DNA from: Massilia aquatica
Lineage (GTDB): Bacteria; Pseudomonadota; Gammaproteobacteria; Burkholderiales; Burkholderiaceae_D
Length of the DNA: 64,000 nt
Assembly (NCBI RefSeq): GCF_011682045.1
Contig: NZ_VVIW01000013.1
Coordinates: 1-64,000 of the forward strand
Direction: 5' to 3'
This document shows positions 1 to 13,200 of the stretch, one piece after another. The position numbers were made by a program, and so were the translations under genes. The notes beneath the pieces are model-generated. The model was not told where the DNA came from, did no database searches, and was given only the letters and a program-made list of their open reading frames with translations. Numbering within the stretch: the first letter of the stretch is position 1; the number at the start of each line of letters is the position of its first letter.

Positions 1-297
1 ATGGTCGTCGCCTGGCGCATTACGTATTTGATGCGCAAAGGTAGAACTTGCCCGGACTTGGCTGCATCGCTCTTCTTCGACCCTGACGAGATTCGTGGAG
101 CCCACCTGCTAACCAAGAGGAAAATGCCGGCCACGCCACCGACACTGAACGAGGTCGTAAGAATGATTGCGCAGGTAGGCGGCTTTCTGGGCCGCAAGAG
201 TGACGGCGAGCCAGGAGCCAAGACTATTTGGCGTGGCCTTGATCAAGTGTTTGCCGCAGCCGAGACGCTGCGCGCCCTGCGGGAAGGGCTTGGCTGA
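1..297 (+). CDS. IS4-family (Tn5-like) transposase, C-terminal part, cut by window edge
   Basis: This frame is open from the first base of the window and ends in TGA at 295-297, so only the last 98 or so residues are visible. They look like the C-terminal dimerisation region of Tn5/IS50-type transposases: a helix reading VVAWRITYLMRKGRTCPDL, then SLFFDPDEIRGAHLLTKRK, then a PPTLNEVVRMIAQVGGFLGRKSDGEPG segment broken by no frameshift, then KTIWRGL. The YREK catalytic signature would lie upstream of the window. The ATG at position 1 is probably an internal methionine. The gene stops about 150 bp before the end of the convergent immunity gene. Whether the full element is intact cannot be judged from here. 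Confidence 0.8.
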   Translation: MVVAWRITYLMRKGRTCPDLAASLFFDPDEIRGAHLLTKRKMPATPPTLNEVVRMIAQVGGFLGRKSDGEPGAKTIWRGLDQVFAAAETLRALREGLG

Positions 298-316
298 CTT
301 GTGTATAACGACATGG
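297..316 (+). repeat. possible terminal inverted repeat of the IS4 element
   Basis: The bases ACTTGTGTATAA, directly at the transposase stop codon, match the inner part of the Tn5 outside end read inward from the right. The following bases (CGACATGG) diverge. If real, the right end of the element is here. The matching left end is outside the window. Confidence 0.35.
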
Positions 317-453
317 CCCTGTGCCGCGCACCGTGCCCTTGAGCTTCTGGACGTTTTCCTTAACCGGCTAACTAGCGGGCAAATGGGCATCCAGCCCTGT
401 AAGCCGCATGTTGTGATTCGCGGCAAAATATGCTCTGCGGTATTTGCCACGAG

Positions 454-849
454 TCAAATAACTTTAAATGAAAAAATATCTTCTTCTTCGCTCTCGATTT
501 GCCGAACAAATTTTAGAGCGTCGGTATCTACATATATCCAAGTGTCGACCGAGTCACTCGGAATATAACACTGAACCTTGTTTTTCTGAGCATATGAAAT
601 AATTTTCCCAGAAATTACTGAGGTAGGCAAGGGGCACCTATATAACTGCAACAATTGTGAAGCATCACCTCGAACCTCCACAACCACACAAATGCAAACT
701 ATTTCTGAATCATTCAGCTCCTCGACCAGAGAGTTGAACTCATCAATATCGAAAATTAGTATTTTTTCAGATGAGCAATCAAAAATTTTAGATAAAAATT
801 CCTTTAACTCAAAAAAAGAACAATGGAACTTCAATAAAAAATCTATCAT
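454..849 (-). CDS. candidate immunity protein (CdiI-like) for the upstream toxin
   Basis: A 131-residue, acidic, cytosolic protein without signal peptide or membrane segment. I do not recognise a family. Its ATG (849-847) overlaps the TGA of the giant exoprotein (848-846) in an ATGA arrangement, the usual translational coupling of a toxin tip and its immunity gene. The sequence is visibly AT-rich compared with the GC-rich genes around it, as is the toxin-coding end of its neighbour, which fits a horizontally exchanged toxin/immunity cassette. The immunity role is inferred from position, size and composition only. The alternative is an unrelated hypothetical protein. Confidence 0.72.
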   Translation of the reverse strand: MIDFLLKFHCSFFELKEFLSKIFDCSSEKILIFDIDEFNSLVEELNDSEIVCICVVVEVRGDASQLLQLYRCPLPTSVISGKIISYAQKNKVQCYIPSDSVDTWIYVDTDALKFVRQIESEEEDIFSFKVI

Positions 850-1289
850 TTATTTATCACCTTATAAACTTCGAGCGCTTTAGATATTCTTTCTTGGGGA
901 ATACCCATGTTTTTCATAATTGTATATGCTTGAGGAGATTCTCCAAATTTGTTTAGAACCCCCAATGCCTTAAATTCTCCCCGATCAAGAGGATAAAGAC
1001 CAGGGCCCGATACCGGATAAAGAATGTCATCATGGAAACTATATGCTCGTCCATTCTCAAGATGATATACCCTACCAATTTTTTCCGCTTTACCCAAGTT
1101 AATTGCCAACACATCAGCCGAAATATCTACAACAGACCGGTCAATCACTGTATTCTCATCGCCGACATTTGTATTTTGCTTAACCTTATCTGCATAGTGT
1201 CGCGGATTTGGAGCCTTCAATGGTAGATTTTTATCTACATCCACTACAGTGTTTTTAACAACATTTGCAGGACCACACACATCAGAGCA
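846..1289 (-). other. C-terminal toxin candidate (146 residues after the Hint junction), family not recognised
   Basis: Residues from about 5781 to 5927, starting at the last Cys of the His-Asn-Cys junction. Visible conserved-looking blocks are KAPNPRHYADKV, the GRVYHLENGRAY strand pair, HDDILYPVSGPGLYPLDRG and EFKALGVLNKFG, then a helical tail. The many His, Arg, Asp and Tyr residues could suit a nuclease or other enzyme, but I see no signature of a named toxin family. The DNA turns AT-rich close to this domain and stays so through the immunity gene. Confidence 0.65.
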
Positions 1290-4200
1290 ATTGTGAACGA
1301 ATGCACTTTGCTCTCCAGCAAAATAAGTATGGAAATCGGCAACGGTAAAGTTATATGTTACTGCAGAACGTCCTAGGCTAGTTAGCGACTGCACCGTTAG
1401 CTGACCGCGCTGAAGATTTTCCAGTTCCATACCGCGTTCAAGATCGATTGCGTTAACCCATCCTTTATCTTTTACCCAATAAGGATGATTGTCAGTAACA
1501 TCCATACTTTCGTTGACTCCACGAAAGTCCTGCGTTACTAATCGGTATAACGGCTTCGCTTTGGTGACCATCAATTGAGTCACTGGCTTAAGCTCGGTCG
1601 CGCCAGTTTCGGGGTTGCGAGCGTAAACTAACTGCCCAACCTGAATTTGTTCAATAGCCACTGTTCCCGACGACGCAACCACAGGAGTGCCTGCTGGAAA
1701 GCAACAGCAGGCTTCGACAACCGTTTTTGTGGCGGTATTATCAGTTGCCGGTTTTGAATCTGATGCTACCGAGTTAACCAGGCTTGTCCCTGTAGACACG
1801 ACAGGGCTAGTAGTGTTAACACCTCCGTTTATAGCCGGCACCGTCGCAGGAGTATAAGTTGGGGCAAGAGCAGGGGATGTCGGCAATGGGGCTTCCCACA
1901 GTTTTGGAACTGGAGTACCGACAAATACCTCTGGCCCAACCACAACGTATTTCCCCGTCAAGGGGTCCATACGCATGACAATTTCGTCGCCTACTGATGC
2001 ACCCGTCCGTGCAGCGTACGGTATCGGCACTGGCGTTGGGCGCGCGGCAATGGCCGCTCTCACCGGACCGTAGAATGTTGAACCCAGGCCAAAGAGACCA
2101 CCCGCCATCTGCAGGCCGCCGCCAACGGTATCTCCATTGGCAACTTTAACGCCGCCTTCGCCAACGTTAAAGCCGTTCATGCCGGCACATCCCACCAAGG
2201 TGTATATGCAAGCCACAGTTGTAAGCACCATCACTTGACCGTCGTGCGCTCGCTGATCCCTCTGTGCGGGCGTTATGCCGGCATTTACGGCGAGAAGCAA
2301 AGGCGAGTACTTGCCAATGTTCTGGGCATTAATTGATGAGTTAAAGTACTCGGCCGGATGCGTCTTGTCGTAGTTGTTGTAATCCCACTTTGTCCCTGTG
2401 GCGCTGTCCTGCCCTTTCTTTCCAATGACTCCGACGACCAGCTCATCAATTCGGCCACCATCGTACAAATTCGTCTCATTGTTCGTCCAGCGAAGCAGCT
2501 GACGCTCGATACGTGCCAGTGCCTCTGCCTCGGAAATCCCCCCGGCCTTCGCTACCGCCTTGGCGTATTTCTTCGCAAGATCAATTTCGTTTTGATGCAA
2601 CTGGCGGTTATTCAGGTCGATTATTTCAGCGGTGAAACCTCCCTGCAGGCCCGCAAGCAGGGTGCTGTTACCATCTGCCCCATTCGCCGCCGCTGCTGCG
2701 GCCCCCACCAGCGCCCCGCCAATCGCCGCACCAGTTTCCTGATAGGCATTCACAAAGCTAGCTCGTTCCGGCGATCCCACGGCCAGGCCAAGCTTGTCGG
2801 CCGCAGCTTCGCCGCTCGCCTCGCCAACTTGCTGGCCCAGGTTACCGCCAATGACACCAGCGCCATTGCTCAGCGCACCGCTGGATCCACCCGTGATGCC
2901 GCCAACAATTCCCTGGGTCGCCGTGTGCAGGCCGACGCGATAGATTCCGTTGTCGCCCCAGTTCGCCGCCGTTGTCAGCGCGTCATTGGCCTTGGCTGTA
3001 AAGGCAGCCGCCGCAACCGGGTCGTTGTTCGCGGTGGCATTCTCTGCCTGTTGCAAGTACTCTCCGGCCAGCTTTTGCGCATCCTCAACCTGTTTCGCTC
3101 CGATGTCGCCCACCTTCGTCGCAATCAATGGCGTAACTTGCTTCGCAATATCGGTCAGCGCCCTGGCGACCTCCCGCTCGCTTTGCAGTTGCTTCAGATC
3201 GAAGATTTTGCCGATCGTCCCGGCGCTGTTCGCCGTGTCCCGATTCAGGCCGGCGACGGTATCGTCCGCGCTCTTCCCGGTCGCTGCCAACTGACCCTTG
3301 TCGTCCGTAATGACAACCGTACCTGCACCGATGGCGCTCTTCGTCGTACTTGCGGCACTGTCCCGTTGGGCCGGGGTCAGGTTGCCCGCAATGTTGCTCT
3401 TGATCGTGCTGCCGGCGCTTGCACCGCTGCTGTACGACAGATTCAAGCTGTCGCTGTCGTAGCTGGCCGCGTTCTTCACGTCCGACTGCGTCAGCGTGCC
3501 CGTGGTCAGCTTGTTCTTGTCGGCGCCGGCGGCACTGGCAATCACCCCACCGACCAGGTCGGTATTGTTCTTGACCGTCACGTCGAAACCCTGCTTACCG
3601 GCGTAAATGCCGGACTGCTGGTTCACGCCCGCGAACGTGCTGTCGATGGTCGACCTGGCCGCGTTCACGCTGCCGGAACTGGACCCCACGCAGAACGGCG
3701 GCACGCAAATGCTCACGCTCGCCCCGCTGCTCGTCTCCCGGCTCTTGTAGTTGTCGATATCCTGCACACTGACAATGTTCAAGTCGCCGCCGATGTTGGC
3801 CAACACCTTGTCGCCCTTGACCTCAGCACCGGCCAGGGTAGTGTCCTTGCCGCTCTTGATGGTCAGGACATTGCTTGCCGTGACGCTCGTATCCTGGTTG
3901 GTCGTGGCGCTGCCGTTGGCATTGCCACGCGACTGCCCCGCCGCCAGCTCCAGCGTAAAGCCGTTCTGGGCGCCACCCAGCCCGAATCCCACGCCAATGG
4001 ATGCGTTATGGCTGGCGTTCTTGCTGTCGTTCGCACTGGTGTCCTGCGCGCTGGCCAGCGTGATGTTGCGCGCCGCATCCAGGGTCACGTCTTTCCCGCC
4101 CAATACCGCGCCATGCGCAGTAATGTCGCCGTTCAAAGCCTTGCCATCGGCATCCTTGCTGCCGTCGCCGGTGGCAGTGATGCTCAGGTTCTGCCCCGCG

Positions 4201-7200
4201 CTCACGCTACTGCCCTTGTTCTGCAAGGCGCTGTTATTCGTCGTACTGTCGCTGCTGCTGCCGCCAACGCTCACCGTTGCCTTGATGGCCGCCTGGGTCG
4301 GCGACGTCTTCGTAACCGCAACGCCGACCATGCCGGTGCCGGTGTCGGTGCCGGTGCCGGTGCCGGCACCGGTGCCGCTAGCGCCTGCAGGTGTCGAGCC
4401 AGTCATGCCGGTGCCGTTGGCAACGGTAAGGGCCGCCTTCAGCGCATAAATCCCGGCCAGCTTGTCGTTACCCTGTTGATCGTGCGCGGCAGCAGCCTGC
4501 TTGATGGCATTGGTCGCATCCACCGCATACCCGGACAGCGCCACCGTCACGCCGAACTGGCTGCTCTGGTTGGCCGCCTTGGTGCTGACCTGGTCCACGC
4601 CCGGGTCGAGGATGACGTTCTTGCCTTTGATGTCCACGTTGCCTTCGGCACGCAAGTCGCTGCCGCGCACGGCAACGTCATCTTTCGCCGTGATGGCCAG
4701 GTTGCCGCCGGCGGCTACGCCGCTGCGAATCGTGTTCTGCTGGTCCTTGCGCGTATCGAGCGTGTCGTTGCTGCGCTTGACGCCGACGGTGTTGGCCGAG
4801 CCATTGCCGCCCAGGTCGCCCAACTGCATGGTGCTGTGCGTTTCCTTCAGCACCGTACCGTCCTGGCCGCTGACGATGTCGATCTTGCCGTCCTTTGCGG
4901 TCAGCGCAATATCGCCTTTGGCCGTCACACCACTGCCCTTGACCAGGATGTCGCCCTTGTTACTGACCAGTTCAACACTGTTGCCGTTGATCAGGCTGGC
5001 TTTTTGCCTGGTGCTCGTTTCATCGCTGCTGTCGCTGCTGCGTTTCTGGTTGTACGGCGACAAGGTCACACCGCCGTTGTTCGGCCCACCGTTGATCGAC
5101 CGCGTCAAGTCGCCCAGGCTCGGCCCGGCCAGGCTCACGCTCGACGAGCTTGCCGTGGCCGCGCTGCTGTCGCGGCTGCGGTCGGTTGACGCTTCCACGG
5201 TGACGTCGCGCTCTGCGCTCAGCTTGACAATGCCGCCGCCGCTGATTGTCGAACCGCTGACCAGGATGTCGCCGTCAAGCGGCTTGCCATCCGCCCCCGC
5301 CGCACCGTTGCCGGTGGCCGTGAGGCGAATATTGCCGCTTGCGGTCAGGCCGCTGCCGGACTGCGTTTCGGCATCGTGCACCGTGCTGCTGCTGGTCTTG
5401 CTCTTGCCGAAAGTGACCGCCACTTGCGGCGCGGTCAGGCTGCTGTCGGCCAGTTCGGACAGCGTGCCGTTGACACGCCCGAACTTGCTGTCGTTCTTTT
5501 TGATGTCCTTCAGGTTGCGCATCGTATCGAGCGGCGTGCCCACCAAGGCGACGCCGACGCTCTTGGATGCCGTATCGACCGAACTGGTCTGGTGGGCCTT
5601 GTCCTTGCCGGGAATGATCGCGATGTTCTGCGCGGTGATATCGATGTTCCCGTTGAGCGCAGTGGTCCCGGTTTCCGGGCGCCCTGCGATCAGGTCGCTA
5701 CCGGCGATGGTTGCGTTCTTGCCAGCAATCAGGGATATGTTGCCACCGGTGGAACCGAGCACGCTGCCGGTATCGCTCTGGCTGACATGCGTGCCGTCTT
5801 CACGGGTTTTCACCGTCGACGATCCGGCACTGAAGCCCAGACCGTTCTTCGCACCCGACAAACCGGACTCCTTGACAGTTGTCGCCGCGCTATAGCTACC
5901 CGTGCTGGTCGCGGCCACAACGTTGATGTCCGCGCCCGCCTTGACGGTCAGGTTTTTGTCGGCAAGTACCGACGAGCCGATCACATTCACGTTCCCCACC
6001 GCGTCCTTGCCGTTGCCGGCGACGATGGCGATGCTGTTGCCTTCGATACTGCTGCCCTGCGCCTGCTGCGCGCTTGCTGTGCTGGAACTGGTCGTGGTCT
6101 TAGTCTTGACCATGTTGCCGCTCTTGCTGTAGCTGTCGTTCAGACTGTCATGCTGGGTCGTGACCGCCTGGATCGTCACATCGTTATTGGCCAGCAGCGT
6201 GGCTGTGCCGTTCAGCGCGACCACATTACCCGCGTTCAAGACCAGATTACCGGTGCCGACCTGGGCGACCGGCTTGCCGTCCTTGTCAACTGCGCCCGTC
6301 GGCGTGCCGGTGGCGCTGATAGTGACGTTCTGCTTGGCGAGAACAAGTCCGCCGCTCAGCGTTTCGTCATCCGTCATGGCACGGTCATAGCGCTTGCGGC
6401 TGGCCGTTTGCGCATCGATAAAGGTGCGGTCCTTGACTGCGGAAATGGCAACATTGGCGCCGCTGATGCCCACATCGTTGGCCGCTGCAACCCTGCTGCC
6501 GCTGAGGGTGGCGTCGCCGCCCGCCCTGATGGCGATATTGTTCCCGGCAGTCAGCTTGCTGCCGATGTTGGTCACGCTGGCCTCGTTGGTATAACCGGTC
6601 CGCCCTTTGGTGTTGCCACCGAGCGGCACGAACAGTGTGTGTTTCTCCGCTACACCGGCAATATCGATGTTCTTGCCAGCCAATACATTCAGATTGGCGC
6701 CAGCGTTGACCTGCGCAGCGCGGGCCGTGAAATTGCCTTTGGCATCAATCAGCACATTGCCGCCGGCGATGGTTGCAACGCGGTCGATGTTGGTGCGGCT
6801 CGAGGTGCTGGTGCCGTTGTTGCCGACTGTGTCGATGCTGCGCGTCCGCGTCGTGCTGGACACGGTAATGTCGCGCCCGGCACTGAGCGTCACGCGGCTG
6901 TCATCGGCGGCGCTGCCGTCGACACCCTTGTTGGACAGGCCTGCAATGCGCCCGCCGATATTGGCGATATCGTTGGTCGCCTTGATATTGATCACATTGC
7001 CCGCGATCGTGCCGCGGTTGGTGACATCCTGGGCGTCGAGCGCGACGGTGCCGTACTTGTCGGTCGGCCTGGCGTTGGCGTAGCCAGCCAGGATGGTGCC
7101 GCTGTTGCTGATGCCACCATTCTGGTTACGGATGGTGACGTTGTCGCCGGCAATGAGCGCGCCGCCGGTCGACAGGTCGCCCTGTTGCGGGCGGCGCAGA

Positions 7201-10200
7201 TAGACCTGCGGCACCATCGCTAAGGTGGTGCTACCGTCCGGTAGGGTGACGGTTTCTTCCTGCAGCCACACGATGTCGGTGGTCAGCTGGGCCATCTGCT
7301 GTTCGGACAGCGCTACACCCGGGGTCAGCTGGAACTGCCTGGCGTAAGCGACGCCCGCATCCATCAGCGCCGTGAAGGCCTTTTCGTTGTTTTCGTAACC
7401 GGACAGCTTGTTGCGCCCGGTGATGTTGACCAACTGGTCGGCAAACGCGCGCTGCTCCACGAAGCCGTCGCCGTAGCGCTTCAGGGTGCGCTGCGGATCG
7501 AGGCCGAGCTGGGTCAGGAAGTAATCGCTGCCGATCCACTTGTTCTTGTCGGTAAACAGCGGGTCCGTTTCGACCAGATAACCGGCGCCCTCCCCTGGTT
7601 TCAGCGAGAACAGATTGCCCGTCGGCGCCTTCCAGTCCGCGTTGCTGGTGAGCGTGACGTTCGGTACCTTCGGATCGGTGGCGCGGCCGTTGATATAGGC
7701 TGGGTCGGAGCCGGCAACACCGGCGACCGTCTTCTCCGCCACCGTCACGGGACGGGCGGCGGCAAACCTGGCGAACGAAGTCGTCAGGTCGCCGATAGCC
7801 GTCTGCTGCGCTGCGCGTGCATTGCCCGCGATAACGCTGCCAGGCAAGGCGTTGCCTTTCACCTGACCGGTGACCACTGGCTGCGCGCTGGTGCCGACGC
7901 TAACGTCCGCTGCGCCGCCACTGCCTGTTTTCTGCGCGTCGGTGGTGACCGGAGCGGCCCCGCCGCTGGTACCTGCCACTTGCGGGCCGATCTGGGTGCC
8001 GCCAGCGGCGACGACGGTGTTGACGGACGGCGCGCCGCCAGCAGTCACGCCCTGGGCTGCGACGCCTTGCACCGAGGTGTTGGTATTGATGGCGCCGACG
8101 TTGACGCCGACCGTGGTGCTGTCGTTCTGATAGGTGATGACGTTACCGGTCTTGGTGATCGTCGTATCGCCCGCCGCAGTGTTGCCATTGCTGGCGCTGA
8201 TATTGCCGGGCACGCCAGTGCCGAGGGTACCGACGACTTTGGCAGGATCGGCAACGGTAATCGTTGGGTCCACGGGAGCAGCCGGCGCAGGTGCGGCGCC
8301 GCCGCTGTCGTAAAGGACACCAGCGATATCGATCGAGGTGGTCGGACCAACGTCCTGGAAAGCCTGTTCCGGGCCATAGTTCCGAACGTGCTTTTTATTG
8401 AAGGTGCCGCCAGTCCACCCCACCGACGTGTCGTACTTGATTCCAGAATAGGTGACCTGTTTGATTCCCTGCGTCGAGATATTGACACTATCGCCTGCCG
8501 ACTTGATCGCACCATTGCCGACTTCGGCGCCACCGCCAATTCCGATATTTCCACCCGCAATAATCTGGCTATCGATATTGATTGCAATGCTGGCCGAAAT
8601 GTTACCTGCCGCCGTGACGACGCCAGCCTGCGATTTGGTCATTACCGATGCAACCGTGGTCCTCGTATCAATCGTCTTCTTGGTGTAGTCCTCGATCTTG
8701 TCGTGCAAAGCACTCGGGTGGATATAGTAATGCTGATCGTCCGTGTAATACGACAACTGCTCAACCGCGTATTCGGTATTGGTGCCTGCCGGGGTAATCG
8801 TGACGCGGTTCATCCCTTCGACAGTGGTTTGGTCTACGAATCCAATACCGCCTTCCAATCCGAACGCGGCGCAATTCGACGCGCCCTGTCCGTTGCCGCC
8901 AGCACCACTGACGCAGTTCAGGTTTTGCAGCATCCCGGAAATATTGAGATTGCCGCCCGATTCGATCCGCCCCCCGGCATTGACCACGCCAGCCAACTGC
9001 ATATTGCCCAGGCTGATCACATTCGCACCCGGCTTGTTGACCAGCATCCCGCCCACGGTCAGCGTCTCGCGCGCGCCGATGGTGGCATTCGCTTCGTTCG
9101 ACACGGCGCCGCCCGTCATCACGACATTGCCGCCGTAAATGCGCCCGGTATTGACCGTATTGCCGGCGTTGATGCTCGTATTGCCGATCGAATTGACCAC
9201 CGCGGAACCGTGGTTAGTCAAGCTGCCGACGTTAATCGTGGTATTGGTCGCGCTGATCGAACCGTAGTTATTCAACTCATTGGCCGACAAACTCAGGTCC
9301 TTGGCCGCGCTGATCGTGCCCTTATTCGTGTACTTGCCGTTGTTGAGAACAATCTCCAGATTGTTCTCGGCCGCCACCAGGCCCTGGTTGGTGTAATCGC
9401 CATCCATCTCCAGGCGCAGGGTGCCGGTCGAGGCCATCACGCCATTGGCGCTGAATTTCGCCATGTGCGCCGTCAGCGTAAGCGTCGCGTCGGTACGCCC
9501 CGCCGTATTGATGAAATCGGCCGTGTCGATCGCGACTGTTTCGCCGCTCAGCTGGCCGCCGCTGTTGTCGATGCTGGCCGTGCCAGTGACCTTCAGGTTC
9601 TTCAGCGCGACAATCGCGCCATTGACGTTGCCCACCGTGGCCGCATTCACGGTCACCGTGTTCGATGCCAGCATGCCCTTGTCGAACGCGCCGTTATTGG
9701 TGTTGCTGTTGTCGATCGCCGCCACATCGAGCGCCAGGTTGTTGTTCGCAAAGACCGTACCGCCGCTGTTATTGAGTAGCGGCGCCTTGAGCGTGGTATC
9801 GAGCGCCGACTTGATCTTGCCGTCCTGGTTGTTGATGCCCACCGAGCCGGTCAGGCTCAGCTCTTTCATGGCCAGCATGGTCGAGCCGCCGGTATTGTCG
9901 ATGCTGCTGCCGTCAATGCTCAGCTTGCCGTCGGCGCCGATATAGCCGCCATCCTGCTTCACACTGCCGCCGGAAATGACGATATCGCCCTGGCTCACAA
10001 TCCCGCGCTGCGTGCCGCTGTTGTCGTTGGTGAGCGTCTTGGCCGTGATGACGATGCCGCCCGTGCCCGCTTCGATCACGCCGGCATTGTTGTTGACGCT
10101 GTCGGCAGTCACCTTGGTCGACGTCAGTCCCGACAGCACGCCGCCGGCATTGTTGACGTCCTTGGCCGCCACAATCAGCTTGGTAGCCGAGCTGACCACG

Positions 10201-13200
10201 CCGTCCGTATTGTCCAGCTTGCCCTTCAGGCTGCTCAGCTTGATCTCGCCTTCGCTGGCGATGCGCCCGCCCTGCATGTTCAGCACGTCGGCGTCGGTCG
10301 TGGCCTGCACGCCGGTGAGGCCATAAATCTCGCCCTTCTGGTTCCAGATGCCCTTGGCGGCGTCGATCTCGACGGCCGCCTTGTCGCTCTGGATCGTGCC
10401 GCCCTGGTTGACCAGGGTGCCGGTGCTGCTGGTGAGAACTACCTTGTTTGTGGCCGCAATCAGGCCATCTTGATTGTTCACGCCGTTCTTGGCGATGATG
10501 GTGACATCGGCGCCGGCAAGCATGCTGCCGCCCTTGTTGCTCACATCGAGCGTGGCGGTCACATCGAGCGCCGCCTTGGCGCTGAGCGTGCCGCCATCGT
10601 TGTCGAAGGTGCGGACATTGACGGTCACTTTGTCTTTGTTGCTGACGATATTGCCCTTGTTGCTGACCAGGGTGCCGGCGTACAGGCTCACTTCACCATC
10701 GGACACGATGTTGCCGCCCGAATTGTCGGCCAGGCCGATGACCGACACGTTCACCGCCTCGGCGGCGGTGATGTTGCCGCCGTTCTTGTTGAGCAGGTTG
10801 CCGCCGGCGATGCCGATCTTGCCGGCCGCGCTGGCGATGGTGCCGCCATCGTTGATCAGCGACTCGGTGCCCGCGTCGAGCGAGACCAGGTGGTCCGCCG
10901 CGATCAGGCCGCCGCTGTTGATCATGCCGCGCGCCTTGAATTCGATCACGCCGGTGGCCGACAGGGTGCCGGCGGTATTGTCGAGCACGCCGCTGCCGGC
11001 GTTGAAGAACAGGTTGTCGCCGCTGATGGCCACGCCGCCGGTACGAATCCCGATGGCTTGCACCAGCAGGTCGGTGCCGAACTGGTAGGTAAAGTCGAGC
11101 GCGCTGAAGTCGAGCGCCTGGCCCATGCCGAACGACAGGCGTTTGCCGGCCGCCAGCTTGGCGTTGGCGGTGGCCACCAGGCCGCCGCCGTAGATGGCGG
11201 CGTTGTTGCCCGCCGCGAACTGACCGAAGCGGTAGTCGAGCGTATTGACCGCTTGAAGCGAAATATCGCCCTGCGTGCGGATGTCGATGGCGACAGCCTG
11301 CACATCGGTGCCGTTGATGTTAACGGCCGTGTTGGCAGCCAGCACCGCCTGGTTCAGGCCGACGTTCGCGCCGCCCACGGTAATCGTGTTGCCCGCTTGC
11401 AGATTGCTGCCGTTCAGGGCCACATCCGCGCCGGCCATGCTGATGTTTTTGGTGACGGCAATCTTGATGCCGTCGGCATCCAGGCGCGTGTTGGCGCCCG
11501 AGGATTGGATGGCGAAGCTGTCGCCGGCGGCAATCGTGCTGCCGGTCAAAACGGCATCGCCGGTGAGCAGACTGAGCTCGCCATTGCTGGCGAAGCGTGC
11601 GCCCGAGCCATCGAAACGCGCGCCCTGGGTGTTGATCGTCAGCGCTTGCTGGCCGATGACCTCGCCCTTGCGGCCGTCGAAAGCGGCGGTGGTGAGGCTG
11701 GCGCCGCCCTGGGCGCTGACCAGGCCACCCACATTGTCGAAGGCGCCGGTGGTGGCGAGCAGGTTGGCGCCGGTCGTGATCTTGCCGTCGGTATTGTCGA
11801 ATTTGCCGGCCGCATTGAGCTTGGTGTTGCCACCGCCCGAAATGACGCCCTGGCGGTTGTCAAAGGCGCCCTTGCCCGCGTTGGCAGTCAGTTCGCCGTT
11901 GCTGAGCATGGAACCGTTCTCGGACGTGATGCCGTTGGCGACCACGCCCAGCGCAGTCGCGCCGGTCAGTTCGCCGTTATTGTTATCGAGCGCGCCACTG
12001 GCCTGAATGCTCAGCTTGTTGCCTGCCAGGATGCTGCCATCTCGGTTGAACACGGCGCCATTGGCGAGCATGGTCACGTCCATCCCGGCCGCGATCACAC
12101 CGCCCACGGCGGGCGTGGCGGAACCGATGGCGCCGTTGCGCACCGCGCCGCCCGTCAGGCTGACACTGCCCTGCGCGCTGCGGATGGTGCCAGCGCTGTT
12201 GTCGAGCATGCCGCTGTTGTCGGTCGTCAGGTTCAGGTCGCCGTTGGAGGCGAGCGTGCCGCCCAGGTTCTGCACGCCGGCAGCGCCCAGCTTGAGCGAC
12301 TCGCCCGCCAGAATGCTGCCGCCGCTGTTGACCAGCACGCCGTTGCCGGCCTGCACGGTCAGCGTCTTGCCTGCACTCAGCAGCGCGGCCTTGTTGTCGA
12401 TGCCCTTGCCCTGCACGGTCGCGTTGGCGCCGGCCGTGATGCGGCCCTGTGCATTGTTCAGCACACCCTGGGCGATCAGCGACAGGTCCTTGCCCGCGCT
12501 GATCAGGCCTTTGCCGCTGTCGATTTTGTCGCCGGTGATGGTCAGGTCGGTGGCCGCCACGATGGCGCTGTCCGCACCCTGGCTGGCGATCTCGCCGGCC
12601 TCGATCGCGACCGAGGCCTTGGCGCTTTGCACGATGCCATTGCGGTTGTCGAGCAGCGTTTTCCCGGTGTCGAGCACCAGTTCCTGGTTGGCGATGAGAA
12701 TGCCCGCCATGTTGCCCACGCCCTTGGCCGCAATGCTGGCCTTGCCGCTGGCCTGGATCTGGCCGCCCGCGTTATCGAGTGCGCCGCCAAGCGTCTTGAG
12801 ATCGAGCGTGAGGTCCTTGCCCGTGCTGATCAAGCCTTTCCTGGTGGTCAGTGCAGCGCCGTCGATGCCGAGCGCGCCGTCGGCGATGATCTTGCCGGCA
12901 TCGTTGTCGATGCCTTTGGTACCCGACAGCAGCATGTCGCCGCCGGCCTGGATCGCGCCGGCGCGATTGAGCAGCGCCCCTTTGACCGTCAGTCCGATAT
13001 CCTTGCCGGCCGCGATAGTGCCGCCGCTGTTATCCAGCGTGCCCGCGCTGGCCAAGGTCATGGCGCCGTCGCTGTTGATCTGGCCCTTGACGTTGCTGAT
13101 CGCACCGTCCGGGCCGGCATCGATAGCCAGCGTGCCGCCGGCCGTGACCTGGCTGGCGTCGTTGTTCAATCCCTTGGTGTGCAAGCTGACATTGCCGTTG

